Shown piece after piece: positions 1 to 9,308 of a stretch of DNA of 64,000 nucleotides. How positions within the stretch are numbered: position 1 is the stretch's first letter; every line of letters starts with the position of its first letter. The position numbers were made by a program, and so were the translations under genes. This DNA is from Sphingosinicella terrae (GTDB lineage Bacteria; Pseudomonadota; Alphaproteobacteria; Sphingomonadales; Sphingomonadaceae). The stretch covers positions 1 to 64,000 of the forward strand of contig NZ_QDFY01000002.1 in the NCBI RefSeq assembly GCF_003347635.1, given 5' to 3'. The notes beneath the pieces were generated by a model. That model was not told where the DNA came from, searched no databases, and was given only the letters and a program-made list of their open reading frames with translations.

Positions 1-722
1 TTGCCGTTGGCGGTGCCGCGGCTGTAGATATATTGGGCGATGTCGGACGAGCCGACGAAGCTCACCGCCTTGATGTCGTCATGGTCGAGGATCGCGTCGA
101 CCATCTCCTTGTCGCCATGGACGACCTGGAGGATTCCGTCGGGAAGGCCCGCTTCCTTCATCAGCTCGGCGAGGCGCACCGGCACCGACGGATCGCGCTC
201 CGAGGGCTTGAGGATGAAGGCGTTGCCCACCGCGATCGCGACCCCGAACATCCACATCGGGATCATCGCGGGGAAGTTGAACGGGGTGATGCCGGCGACG
301 ATGCCGAGCGGCTGGCGCATCGAATAGACGTCGATGCCGGGGCCTGCGCCCTGGGTATATTCGCCCTTGAGAGCATGGGGGATGCCGCAGGCGAACTCGA
401 TCACCTCGAGCCCGCGCTGGACGTCGCCGCGGGCGTCGGCGACGACCTTGCCGTGCTCGGAAGCGAGGAGGAGGGCAAGCTCCTCCATATGCTTCTCGAC
501 CAGCTCCTTATATTTGAACATCACGCGGGCGCGGCGCTGCGGATTGGTCGCCGCCCAGGCCGGAAAGGCCTCCCGCGCCGCGGCCACGGCGCGCTCGAGA
601 TCCGCCGCATTGCCCAGCCGCACCCGCGCCTGCACCCCGCCATTGTTGGGATCGAAGATGTCGCCCTGCCGCTCGCCCGCCGCATGACCTGCGCCGGCGA
701 TGAAATGGTCGATGTTACGCAT
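1..722 (-). CDS. mmsA: Methylmalonate-semialdehyde dehydrogenase (CoA-acylating), N-terminal part
   Basis: The gene runs off the left edge of the window; about 240 N-terminal residues are visible. The start MRNIDHFIAG is preceded by GAGG, and the translation carries the aldehyde dehydrogenase landmarks PLGIVAGITPFNFPAMIPMWM and KPSERDPSVP, followed by SFVGSSDIAQYIYSRG, the stretch next to the NAD-binding site typical of MmsA. The family converts methylmalonate semialdehyde to propionyl-CoA in valine and inositol catabolism, in the cytoplasm. The catalytic cysteine lies beyond the window and cannot be checked. It is divergent from the FAH-family gene, with 80 bases between the starts. Assignment is by motif resemblance. 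Confidence 0.88.
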   Translation of the reverse strand, partial: MRNIDHFIAGAGHAAGERQGDIFDPNNGGVQARVRLGNAADLERAVAAAREAFPAWAATNPQRRARVMFKYKELVEKHMEELALLLASEHGKVVADARGDVQRGLEVIEFACGIPHALKGEYTQGAGPGIDVYSMRQPLGIVAGITPFNFPAMIPMWMFGVAIAVGNAFILKPSERDPSVPVRLAELMKEAGLPDGILQVVHGDKEMVDAILDHDDIKAVSFVGSSDIAQYIYSRGTANG

Positions 723-802
723 GCAATCGTCCTCGGGATCGAAGCTGTCGATGATGTGTGGCCCCTAGACCGGGCGTCGGGGAAATGCCAGTTGCTCGAA
801 CC

Positions 803-1810
803 ATGAAGCTAGCATCCTTGAAGGACGGCCGCGACGGGCGGCTGGTCGTCGTCAGCGACGATCTCGCCTGGTGCGCCGACGCGCGCCACATCGCTCCGAC
901 CCTGCAGTCGGCGCTCGATCACTGGGCCGCGGCGGAGCCGCAGCTGCGGCTGCTCGCTCTGGATCTCGCCCATCAGGCGATCCCGCGCGAGCGTTTCCAC
1001 GAGCGCCAGGCCGATGCGCCGCTGCCCCGCGCCTATCAGTGGGCGGATGGCTCGGCCTATGTGAACCACGTCGCCCTGGTCCGCCAGGCGCGCGGCGCGG
1101 AGATGCCGGAAAGCTTCTGGACCGATCCGCTCATGTACCAGGGCGGCTCCGACGAGATGCTGGCGCCGCGCGATCCGATCCCGCTCGCCGACGAGAGCTG
1201 GGGCTGCGACCTCGAGGCGGAGGTGGTGGTCGTCACTGGCGACGTGCCCCGTGGCGTCTCGCGCGAGGAGGCGCTCGGCCACATCCGGCTGGTCGGGCTG
1301 GTCAACGACGTCTCGCTTCGCAACCTCATCCCCGGCGAGCTCGCCAAGGGGTTCGGTTTCCTCCAGTCCAAGCCCGCCTCGGCGCTGTCGCCGGTCTTCG
1401 TCACGCCCGACGCGCTCGGCGACGCCTGGCGCGACGGCAGGCTGCACGGCGTGCTCAAGGTCGACCTCAACGGGCAGCCGTTCGGCCGGGCCGATTCCGG
1501 CGAGGACATGACCTTCGATTTCGGGACCCTGATCGCGCACCTCGCCAAGACACGCAATATCGGCGCCGGCACGATCGTCGGTTCCGGGACCGTCTCCAAT
1601 CGCGACGCCGATGGCGGTCCCGGCAAGCCGGTCGACCGCGGCGGCCGCGGCTATTCCTGCCTGGCCGAGGTGAGGACGGTGGAGACGATCCTCGACGGCA
1701 AGCCGGCGACGCCGTTCCTCAAGCCCGGCGACGCGGTCCGGATCTGGATGGACGACGGGCAGGGCCATCCGATCTTCGGCGTGATCGAGCAGGAGGTGGT
1801 CGCCGCCTGA
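803..1810 (+). CDS. Fumarylacetoacetate hydrolase family protein
   Basis: A 335-residue cytosolic protein starting MKLASLKDGRDGRL; an upstream in-frame ATG at 758 would add 15 unlikely residues that reach into the divergent promoter region. It has the FAH-fold metal-site pattern DLEAEVVVVTGD, then LVNDVSLRNLIPGELAKGFG, and GAGTIVGSGTVSNRD, which are the Mg/Ca-binding and oxyanion regions of the family. Members hydrolyse C-C bonds of acylpyruvates, classically fumarylacetoacetate at the end of tyrosine breakdown. No tyrosine-pathway neighbour (hmgA, maiA, hppD) is present in the window, so the exact substrate is not established. Confidence 0.85.
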   Translation: MKLASLKDGRDGRLVVVSDDLAWCADARHIAPTLQSALDHWAAAEPQLRLLALDLAHQAIPRERFHERQADAPLPRAYQWADGSAYVNHVALVRQARGAEMPESFWTDPLMYQGGSDEMLAPRDPIPLADESWGCDLEAEVVVVTGDVPRGVSREEALGHIRLVGLVNDVSLRNLIPGELAKGFGFLQSKPASALSPVFVTPDALGDAWRDGRLHGVLKVDLNGQPFGRADSGEDMTFDFGTLIAHLAKTRNIGAGTIVGSGTVSNRDADGGPGKPVDRGGRGYSCLAEVRTVETILDGKPATPFLKPGDAVRIWMDDGQGHPIFGVIEQEVVAA

Positions 1811-1826
1811 GCGGCACCCGCCGGCG

Positions 1827-2726
1827 TCACTCGGCGATGTAGCGCCAGGGCTGGTCGGCGGCGTCGCGGCGCCAGATCGTGAAGAAGGGGATGCTCGCCG
1901 GCTGGCCCTCGGGCGGCGGGGCGTTGGCGTGGATGGTGCCGATGCTGACGCCGAGATCGCCGCTGGCCGCGACGAAGCTCATCTCGGTGCTCCAGCGCAG
2001 CGGGCTGCTGCTGCCCTCGGGCATGCCGGCGCTGATCGCCTCGCGGCCGATGCGGAAGCCCGCACCTCCGGACATGTTCATCGCGTCGTCGCGGCCGAAC
2101 TCGAAGAAGGCGGTTCGCAGCCCGACTTCCTGCGCGCGGTCGGAAAAGGCCTGCTCGGCGGCGGCGAGGCTGCGGCGGTGCGTCTCGACGTCCACTTCGC
2201 CGGTGACCGCCATGTCGGTGAAGCCGGGCAACGAGGCCGGCATCATCTCCGTGGAGACCTCACCGGCGGCGCGCGGCACCTGGCGATAGGCGACCACGCG
2301 CCAGCCTTCAGGGCGGCGGATCCAGTAAGAGAGATACTTGCGCTCGCGCCGGGCCGGATCGCCGGCGGCGAGCGTCGCGAAGCCGTAGGTGAAGCCGTGC
2401 ATGCCGTCCGCCGAGATGCCGGCGCGCACCGGTGTCCAGCGAAGCCGTCCCTCCCGCCAGCCGGGGACGTCGCGGTAGACGGCGAGCACGGTCTCCCGTC
2501 CCGACACCAGCCCGCGCCCGGGGACCGGCACGACCACGGCGGCGTCGAACATGGCGGACAAGGCGGCGAGGGCATCCGCCGATTGGGCCGCCGCAGCGGA
2601 AAAGCCGCGGTCGGCGGCGAGCAGCGACTCGACGGCGGCCTGTGCATCCGCCTGCGCTTGCGCGCGGCCGGCGCAAAGCGACGAGAGCGAGATCAGGGCC
2701 AGGGTAGCGATCAGGTAGCGGAGCAT
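1827..2726 (-). CDS. Secreted protein with two NTF2-like (DUF4440-type) domains
   Basis: A 299-residue protein with a Sec signal peptide (LIATLALISLSSLCAGRAQAQA). Residues about 28-150 form an NTF2-like unit (AAVESLLAADRGFSAAAAQ, ending in YLSYWIRRPEGWRVVAYRQ). Residues about 185-299 repeat the pattern (RSLAAAEQAFSDRAQEVG, ending in PFFTIWRRDAADQPWRYIAE). The duplication is visible by eye: each half starts with an alpha-helical AAEQ/AADRGF segment and ends with the W-R/Y strand. NTF2-like domains bind small ligands or act in stress or catabolic proteins; nothing here fixes a substrate. It converges on the FAH-family gene with 16 bases between stops. Confidence 0.7.
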   Translation of the reverse strand: MLRYLIATLALISLSSLCAGRAQAQADAQAAVESLLAADRGFSAAAAQSADALAALSAMFDAAVVVPVPGRGLVSGRETVLAVYRDVPGWREGRLRWTPVRAGISADGMHGFTYGFATLAAGDPARRERKYLSYWIRRPEGWRVVAYRQVPRAAGEVSTEMMPASLPGFTDMAVTGEVDVETHRRSLAAAEQAFSDRAQEVGLRTAFFEFGRDDAMNMSGGAGFRIGREAISAGMPEGSSSPLRWSTEMSFVAASGDLGVSIGTIHANAPPPEGQPASIPFFTIWRRDAADQPWRYIAE

Positions 2727-2827
2727 CTCTTCACCTCGTGTCGAAGAGGTGAGCTATTGCGCCGTCCCGCTCGCGGCTCGGCGCTTTCGACGAAGGCGAA
2801 AGGCTGATCGACCGGGCGAAGGGCGGG

Positions 2828-4030
2828 TCAGTAGATCAGGTGAGCCCGTCGCTCTTCTTCCCAGGCCGCCTCGTCCGCGCCGGCGACCCTGTCGAGATCG
2901 CCCGGCGCGGCTTCGGGATCGTCGACCCATTCGCGCAGCAAGGGGCTGCCATTGATGACGTCGATGGCGAGCTTGTCGAACTCATATTCGTAGGGGAAGT
3001 CGCGCCAGAGCGGATAGTCCGGGTCGAGGCGCCGGATCGCCTTGAAGGCGAGCGCCTGCAGCCGCCACGGGCGGAAGGCGGCGTGATCGTAGGCGGGATC
3101 GTCGGTGTGGATCTGGACGCCCCGGCAGAGCGTGCCGACATGCTTGTGGAAGGTCGGCTCGAACCAGCATTCGCGCAGCCGGCAGCCTTCGAGCCAGTGC
3201 GGGGCGAGCCGGCGCATCTCGGCGAGCACGGCCGTCGCATCGATGTCCGGGGCGCCGAACAGCTCGAGCGGACGGGTCGTGCCGCGGCCTTCCGACAAGG
3301 TGGTGCCTTCGAGCATGACGGTGCCGGCATAAGCGCGCGCCATGCCGAGCGTCGGCGCGTTGGGGCTCGGATTGATCCAGGCGCGTTCGCCCAGCGGCCA
3401 GCCGAAGCCGGGCGCGGCCTCGGGCGCCCAGCCCTCCATGGCGATGACGCGATAGTCGACGTCGAGCTTGAAGGTCTCGATGAACCAATGGCCCATCTCG
3501 CCCAGCGTCATGCCGTGCCGCATCGGCAGCGCGCCGGCGCCGACGAAGCTCTCCCAGCCGGGACGGAGGGTGAGCCCCTCGACGGGCCGCCCTGCCGGAT
3601 TGGGGCGTTCCAGCACCCAGACCGACTTGCCGTGCTGCGCCGCCGCCTCGAGCATGTAGAGGAGGGTGGTGAGGAAGGTGTAGATCCGGCAGCCGAGGTC
3701 CTGGAGATCGATGAGCACGACGTCGAACGTGCTCATCATCTGTCCGCTGGGACGGCGGACCTCTCCGTAGAGGCTGAAGATCGGGATGCCGAGCGCCGGA
3801 TCGTCATAGTCCGGCGATTCGACCATATTGTCCTGCTTGTCGCCCCTGAGGCCGTGCTGCGGCCCGAACGCGGCGCTCAGCCGCAGGTCGCCGAGCGCCG
3901 CCAGGGCATCGAGCGCGTGGGTGAGATCGCGCGTCACCGAAGCCGGATGGGCGACGAGCGCGACGCGTTTTCCGGCGAGCGGCGCCCGCAGCTTGGGCTC
4001 CTCGAGGAGCCGGTCGAGACCCGTCTTCAT
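2828..4030 (-). CDS. DUF1343 protein, NamZ-type exo-beta-N-acetylmuramidase
   Basis: 400 residues. The start MKTGLDRLLEEPKLRAPLAGKRVALVAHPASVT is chosen because its ATG overlaps the stop of the upstream DOMON-like gene as ATGA; an ATG at 4066 would add 12 residues. DUF1343 hallmarks are present: GLRGDKQDNMVESPDYDD, PIFSLYGEVRRPS, DVVLIDLQDLGCRIYTF, WVLERPNPAGRPVEG and LSEGRGTTRPLELFGAP. Bacillus NamZ of this family removes terminal N-acetylmuramic acid from peptidoglycan fragments. No signal peptide is apparent, so a cytoplasmic role in muropeptide recycling is inferred. Confidence 0.82.
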   Translation of the reverse strand: MKTGLDRLLEEPKLRAPLAGKRVALVAHPASVTRDLTHALDALAALGDLRLSAAFGPQHGLRGDKQDNMVESPDYDDPALGIPIFSLYGEVRRPSGQMMSTFDVVLIDLQDLGCRIYTFLTTLLYMLEAAAQHGKSVWVLERPNPAGRPVEGLTLRPGWESFVGAGALPMRHGMTLGEMGHWFIETFKLDVDYRVIAMEGWAPEAAPGFGWPLGERAWINPSPNAPTLGMARAYAGTVMLEGTTLSEGRGTTRPLELFGAPDIDATAVLAEMRRLAPHWLEGCRLRECWFEPTFHKHVGTLCRGVQIHTDDPAYDHAAFRPWRLQALAFKAIRRLDPDYPLWRDFPYEYEFDKLAIDVINGSPLLREWVDDPEAAPGDLDRVAGADEAAWEEERRAHLIY

Positions 4031-4599
4031 GCCGGCCTTGCTGGCGCGAGTTGGAGCGCGAAGCAATCGGCATGATGGAAATCGGGCTTTCCGGGCGGGT
4101 GGCGAAGCGCCCAGAAGGTCCGTCGGCCGTTGCGCTCCTCGACCACCGCCGACAAGCCGATGCGCCAGGGCTCATGCGCGGCGAGCGCTCCCAGCTGCCC
4201 GAGCGGAAGGATCGCCTTCACCGTTCGCGTGGGACCGAAGCCGTGCTGGTCGGCTTCGACTCGCGGCGGCCGGATCCGGGCTCGCTCCATCCCCTCGCGA
4301 TAGGCGCTGAACCGATAGGCGGCCCACTCGCCGGAGGGAGACAGGTTGAACTCATGATATTCGCGGGCGTCCTCGACCTTGAGGAACGCCTCGAAGCAGG
4401 TGTGCCGCCACAGCTCGTCCCTGAACATGTCGCCCCTCGCTTCCGGCAAGGGCGGCCGCGGCCATTCGAGCTGGCGGAAGTTCGCGGCGATCCTGAATTC
4501 CAGGCCGAGCCGGTGCCCGCCCATCCGGCCTATGTCGACGTCGATCGCGGACACGGCGCCCTTTTCACTGTCGGGATGAGGGACAAGCGAGACGAGCAT
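4027..4599 (-). CDS. DOMON-like domain protein
   Basis: 190 residues starting MLVSLVPHPDSEKGAVS. The sequence is beta-rich, with conserved-looking RDELWRHTCFEAFLK, YHEFNLSPSGEWAAYRFSAYREGM and TFWALRHPPGKPDFHHADCF. I recall this as the DOMON-like family common in sphingomonads, which resembles carbohydrate or heme-binding beta-sandwiches. There is no obvious signal peptide and no catalytic motif that I can name. The stop overlaps the NamZ-type gene start (ATGA), so the two are probably co-translated; the ABC permease/aminopeptidase gene ends 32 bases upstream of it. Confidence 0.65.
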   Translation of the reverse strand: MLVSLVPHPDSEKGAVSAIDVDIGRMGGHRLGLEFRIAANFRQLEWPRPPLPEARGDMFRDELWRHTCFEAFLKVEDAREYHEFNLSPSGEWAAYRFSAYREGMERARIRPPRVEADQHGFGPTRTVKAILPLGQLGALAAHEPWRIGLSAVVEERNGRRTFWALRHPPGKPDFHHADCFALQLAPARPA

Positions 4600-4631
4600 C
4601 GTTCGCCGGTAGGCCGATCGCCTCCGCCCGA

Positions 4632-7600
4632 TCAACCCACCGGTGCGACATTGTCGTCTGAATTGCGGTCCACGTAGAAATTGTAGGGATCGACCCCGGC
4701 ATGGCTTGGCCGAGTCGCCGTGACGAAGCGCAGGACCTGGCGACCTGAACGAAGCGGCCGCCGCTCCATCAATAGGACGTTCGAGCGGTCGAAGGCGCCG
4801 TGGCCGGGCAGGGCGGTGAACAAGCCGATCTCGACCGGCTCCGCCACCCTGGTCTCGGTCTCGACGCCCTCGCCGTCCGCATAATATTTGCGCGCGTCGA
4901 CGGTGACGGTGACGTCCCAGCGGCCGTCGGCGCGCCGCGTCGCGGTCGGCTGGTCGACCTTCAGATCGTAGACGGTGATCCGTTCGAACAGGTCGGTGAT
5001 GAGCGCCTGCTGCTCCGGGGTGCGCGCCTCCTCGCGCAGCAGCCGGATCAGGTCCACGGACCTGGGATAGGGTGCGCCGCGGAAGCGGTAGCGTTCCAGC
5101 AGCCGGCGCAGCGCCCGGTTGACCGCTTCCTCGCCAAGCCGTTCCTGCAGCAGGTACATGACCACCGAACCCTTGCGGTAGTGGATGTAACCCTGGTTCT
5201 CGACCCGGGCGAGCGGCAGTTCTTCCACGCCCTCCTGGCCGCGGCTGCGAAGGTAGTTGTCGAGCTCGAACTTGAGGAAGCGGCGGATCTTGTCCTCCCC
5301 ATAGAGCCGCTTCATCACCATCAGCGCCGAATATTGCGCCAGCGTCTCGGACAGCATCGTCCCGCCCTGCATGTCGGCGCCGATCAGCTGGTGCGCCCAC
5401 CATTGGTGGGCGAGCTCGTGCGCGGTCACGTAGGTGACGTAATCGATCTCTTCGGGATCGCGGTTGTCGGTGACGAAGCCGATCGCCTCGGAATAGGGCA
5501 TGGTGTTGGCGAAGGCCTGGGCGAAGGTCGCGTATCCGGGGAATTCGATGATACGCGCCTGATCGAACTGATAGGGGCCGAAGCTCGCCTGACAATAATC
5601 CAGGCTGTGCTGCAGCGCATTCAGCATGCGATCGGCGTTCCAGCCGTGGTCGGGATGGTGGAAAACGGAAAGCGTGACGCCGTCATGGACCCTCTGTGCC
5701 TCCGCATAGCGCGCGGACTGGATCGAGAAGAAGGTCAGGATCGGCGCATCGGAGATGAATCGCGCGGTGCGGCGCCCGTTCGCGGTTCGGTCGCTGACCT
5801 TGCGGCCGGGCGCGATCGGAACCTGGTCTGCCGCGGTCGACAGGGTGATGTCCGCGGTCGACCAGCCGCCGCCGAAATAGGACCGCCGCGTCGCGGACAT
5901 GTCCTCGAGCCGCGCCGGGCGCAGCTCCGGCGGCAGATCGTACTTGCGACGGGTCGTGCGGTCGCTCAGCAGCATGAAGCGGTCCATGCCGATGGCCGGC
6001 GCGATCTCCATATTGTTGAGGAACGTGCCGTTGGGGACGAGGCGGGTATCGTTCCCGGAGTTGCGGAACCCGACCTGCTGGCGTCGCGTGCGGAAGCCGA
6101 TCTGTCGCGTCTCTCCCGGCGCCATCGGACGATCGAGCCGGTAGATGCGATAGCCATATTCCTCGTCGTTCGAGGCCAGACGCGCACCGGGGAAGTCGAT
6201 CGCCAGAATCTGGAGGTTGATATCGGGCCTGCGCACGTGGACGTCGCGGATCGGCTGTCCGGTCAGGTTGCGCAGCAGGTAGCGCCCGCGCACCTCCGCG
6301 CGAATATCGGCCGGATAGAGATCCACGTCGAAGACCGCGTGGGCGATCGAAGGCTGCGGTAGGTTCTCGTACCGCAGATACCTCCGCTCATATTCGGCGG
6401 CCATGCGCTCCCCATGATCCGAGGTCAGATAGGGGTTGAGCACGTTCGTGTTGTAGAAGATCCAGCCGCCTGTCAGCGCGGCGACCATGATCGCGCCGCC
6501 GGCGATCAGGCCCGGCGTTCCGCGCAGCCGCGCCGGCATGCGCCTGAGCCGCGGCTTCAGGCGGGTCTCGGTGCCGCGGCGCCAGAGCAGGTGGGCGAGG
6601 ACCAGCAGGACGATGGCGATGGCGCCCCAATAGAGCCGGAACCACCAGGCGCCCTTCCAGTAGATGCCGGCCCCGTTCATGTCCGACAGCGGCTCGTCCG
6701 GAGTCTCGCCGTAGAGATAGAGATTGTGCTCGAGGCCGAGGCCCGAGAAGATCATCCCTGCGACGAGCCAGAGCACCATGATGCCCCAGCCGACATATTT
6801 GTTCGGGCTGAGCGACTGGACGAAGATCGACAGGATGGCGAGCAGCATCATGTCGTAGCCGCTCGGCAGGATGTACCAGAGGAAGTATTTGCCGAGCTCG
6901 AAGTCCGTATAGCCCTTGAGCATCTGGACGAGCATGCCCGCGGCGACGCTGACCAGCACCGTCGCCACCAGCACGAGGGCGACCGCGAGCGCCTTCGGCA
7001 AGGCGAAGGCCCAGTTCGGGATCGGCGTCGCGTCGATGATCTCGTGGGTCTTGCGATCCCGTTCGCGCCAGACCAGCTCCCCGCCATAATAAATGGCGAT
7101 GATGACGGGGATGATGGAGAAGGTCCCCTCGAGGATCGGGATCAAAGTGAACGTCGCCGGGTAGGTCGGCGTCCCGTACATGACGCTGCCGAACCAGAGG
7201 GCGGTGACCGAGTTGAACAGGCCTAAAGCGAGCAGGACGGGAAAGGCCGGGCTCCTGAACACCTGGCGCATCTCGAACCGCGTGCGCGCGAGAAAGCGCG
7301 CGCGTGCGCTCGCGCCATTCTCCGCCGGTGGCGGCAGCGTCCCGGCAAGCGGGGGAGGCTCGGCCGCCAGTGCGCGCTCGATCGCGGCTTCCTTGCGCGC
7401 CTTGCGCTGCTGACGCCGGGACAGGCCCTTCTCGGCGAAACGAAACGTCCAATAGGCGACGGCGAGGAAGAGGAGCGCGATCCCGGTCCAGACCAGCCGG
7501 TTCCACAGGATGAAGCCGGCAAAGTCCGGCACCAGCGCATTGCGCTCGGCGGCCGTCCAGTAACGCGCGACCTGAGCGTAGGCAGCGATCCCAAACGGCT

Positions 7601-8228
7601 CTGTGAACGCGCCGATCGCCCGATATTCCGGGTTCTGCGCGAGGCTGGAATTTACGATCAGCCAGATGATCAGGAAGGCGACGACGCCGACATAGGTGGT
7701 CATCATCGACCGGGTTGCCGTCGCCAGCGCGAAGAAGACGGCGGAGGTGATCAGGATGTTGGGAAGGGCGAGAGCGAGGAGCGGCCAGGCGTAATAAGAG
7801 GCGCGGTTCGGACCCAGCGTCTCCGGGTCCAGCCAGGGCATGAGCGAGCCGAGCCAGATGCCGAGGGGCACGGCGAGGAAGCCGATCGCCGCGACCAGAA
7901 AGGCGCCGGCGAAGCGGCCGAACAGATAATCGAACTTGGTCACCCGAGTCGCCCGGACGATCGGGCCGAATCCGGTATCGTCGTCACGCACGACGACGTT
8001 GGCGACGAAGGCGGTGGTCACGAACATGTAGAAGACCGAGAAGGTCAGCATCGCCTGCGCGATGGAGAAGGGGCCGTTCTCGTGGGTGTTTCCGCCGGCG
8101 CCGCCGATCTGTACCTGCTCGCTCGCGACCAGGCCGAAGGTGAACAGGAAGAAGAGTCCCGCGGCGACCCAGAGAACGGGATTCTTCAGCTGGTAGCGCA
8201 GCTCGAAGCCGGCGATCCGGAGGAACAT
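4632..8228 (-). CDS. ABC transporter permease fused to M1-family aminopeptidase
   Basis: 1198 residues from MFLRIAGFELRYQLKNP, preceded by GGAGG and 11 bases after the ATPase gene. Residues 1 to about 590 are an ABC-2-type permease with two sets of six or so hydrophobic segments (for example VAAGLFFLFTFGLV and ILITSAVFFALAT) separated by a charged loop. Residues about 600-1198 are an M1 peptidase: HELAH at 937-941 is followed by WW, and a second zinc-ligand Glu lies in LSETLAQY at 961. The peptidase part is predicted to sit outside the membrane. The spacing from HELAH to the distal Glu is 19 residues rather than the textbook 18. The adjacent ATPase gene completes the transporter. Confidence 0.85.
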   Translation of the reverse strand: MFLRIAGFELRYQLKNPVLWVAAGLFFLFTFGLVASEQVQIGGAGGNTHENGPFSIAQAMLTFSVFYMFVTTAFVANVVVRDDDTGFGPIVRATRVTKFDYLFGRFAGAFLVAAIGFLAVPLGIWLGSLMPWLDPETLGPNRASYYAWPLLALALPNILITSAVFFALATATRSMMTTYVGVVAFLIIWLIVNSSLAQNPEYRAIGAFTEPFGIAAYAQVARYWTAAERNALVPDFAGFILWNRLVWTGIALLFLAVAYWTFRFAEKGLSRRQQRKARKEAAIERALAAEPPPLAGTLPPPAENGASARARFLARTRFEMRQVFRSPAFPVLLALGLFNSVTALWFGSVMYGTPTYPATFTLIPILEGTFSIIPVIIAIYYGGELVWRERDRKTHEIIDATPIPNWAFALPKALAVALVLVATVLVSVAAGMLVQMLKGYTDFELGKYFLWYILPSGYDMMLLAILSIFVQSLSPNKYVGWGIMVLWLVAGMIFSGLGLEHNLYLYGETPDEPLSDMNGAGIYWKGAWWFRLYWGAIAIVLLVLAHLLWRRGTETRLKPRLRRMPARLRGTPGLIAGGAIMVAALTGGWIFYNTNVLNPYLTSDHGERMAAEYERRYLRYENLPQPSIAHAVFDVDLYPADIRAEVRGRYLLRNLTGQPIRDVHVRRPDINLQILAIDFPGARLASNDEEYGYRIYRLDRPMAPGETRQIGFRTRRQQVGFRNSGNDTRLVPNGTFLNNMEIAPAIGMDRFMLLSDRTTRRKYDLPPELRPARLEDMSATRRSYFGGGWSTADITLSTAADQVPIAPGRKVSDRTANGRRTARFISDAPILTFFSIQSARYAEAQRVHDGVTLSVFHHPDHGWNADRMLNALQHSLDYCQASFGPYQFDQARIIEFPGYATFAQAFANTMPYSEAIGFVTDNRDPEEIDYVTYVTAHELAHQWWAHQLIGADMQGGTMLSETLAQYSALMVMKRLYGEDKIRRFLKFELDNYLRSRGQEGVEELPLARVENQGYIHYRKGSVVMYLLQERLGEEAVNRALRRLLERYRFRGAPYPRSVDLIRLLREEARTPEQQALITDLFERITVYDLKVDQPTATRRADGRWDVTVTVDARKYYADGEGVETETRVAEPVEIGLFTALPGHGAFDRSNVLLMERRPLRSGRQVLRFVTATRPSHAGVDPYNFYVDRNSDDNVAPVG

Positions 8229-8239
8229 GGCGAACCTCC

Positions 8240-9118
8240 TCAGGCGGCGCGGCGCGACTGGACGAGCGTCGAGAAATAGACGTCCTCGAGGCCGCCGGAA
8301 GTCGGCGCGAAGCCGTCGCCGGGATCGGTATCGGCGAGGACATGGATGACGGTGCGGCCGGCAAACAGGCGGGTCGAGATGACCTCGTATCGCTGGCGAT
8401 GTTCGTCGAGGGCGTCGCGGTCGATCGTCTTGGTCCAGATCCGGCCGCGGGTGCGCTCGACCAGCTCGGTCGGAGCGCCCTCCAGCCGGATCCGCCCGTC
8501 GGCGATCACCGCCATGCGCGGGCACAAATCGTGGACGTCCTCGACGATGTGGGTGGAGAGGATGACGACGACATTCTCGCCGATCTCGGCGAGCAGGTTG
8601 AGGAAGCGGTTGCGCTCTTCGGGATCGAGGCCGGCGGTCGGCTCGTCGACGATGATCAGCTCGGGATTGCCGATCAGCGCCTGGGCGATGCCGAAGCGCT
8701 GGCGCATACCGCCGGAGAAGCCGGCCAAGGCCTTGCTTCGCACCGCCCAGAGATTGGTCTGGTGGAGCAGCGCCTCGACCGTGGCCTTGCGGTCGCTCTT
8801 CCCGGCGATTCCCTTGAGCACCGCCATGTGGTCGAGCATGTCGTAGGCGGAGACGCGCGGATAGACGCCGAAATCCTGCGGGAGATAGCCGAGGGTGCGG
8901 CGCAGCCTCTCCGGCTCGGCGATGACGTCGATGTCGCCGAACCGAATCCGGCCTTCGCTCGGAGTCTGCAGGGTGGCGACGGTCCGCATCAGGGTGGACT
9001 TGCCGGCGCCGTTCGGCCCGAGCAGCCCGAACATGCCGCGTGGGATGGACAAGGTCACATGGTCGAGCGCCCGCGTGCCGTTCGCATAGACATGGCTGAC
9101 GTCGTCGAGCTCGAGCAT
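8240..9118 (-). CDS. ABC transporter ATP-binding protein
   Basis: 292 residues from MLELDDVSHVYANGT with GGGGGACC upstream. Walker A is GPNGAGKST at residues 34-42. The Q-loop is LPQDFG, the signature FSGGMRQR is near 135, Walker B is LIIVDEP followed by TAGLDPEER, and the H-loop is in LSTH. It should drive the ABC permease/M1 aminopeptidase encoded 11 bases downstream, as one operon. The substrate is unknown. The C-terminal 70 residues beyond the NBD resemble the accessory tail seen in ABC-2 exporters. Confidence 0.93.
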   Translation of the reverse strand: MLELDDVSHVYANGTRALDHVTLSIPRGMFGLLGPNGAGKSTLMRTVATLQTPSEGRIRFGDIDVIAEPERLRRTLGYLPQDFGVYPRVSAYDMLDHMAVLKGIAGKSDRKATVEALLHQTNLWAVRSKALAGFSGGMRQRFGIAQALIGNPELIIVDEPTAGLDPEERNRFLNLLAEIGENVVVILSTHIVEDVHDLCPRMAVIADGRIRLEGAPTELVERTRGRIWTKTIDRDALDEHRQRYEVISTRLFAGRTVIHVLADTDPGDGFAPTSGGLEDVYFSTLVQSRRAA

Positions 9119-9308
9119 TTTGAGGTCCCCCGTAGAATCAGGGATATAGGTTAGCGTGCGTGTTAGGCATGTAAAGCAGTGATCGGCTCGCTCGGGCGTT
9201 TCGCAAGCGCCGACAACCGGGACGGGCCGTCTTTCGAAGGCTGATGTCGGGAACAGGACGGGACGCCCATCTTGCACGGCGCGACCCGACGGCGCAGAGG
9301 TCTGCGTC

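Noticed and set aside
9250-9275. GGAAC before the M28 peptidase as an EcfG promoter
   Set aside because: The position for the -10 element reads TTGC instead of CGTT.
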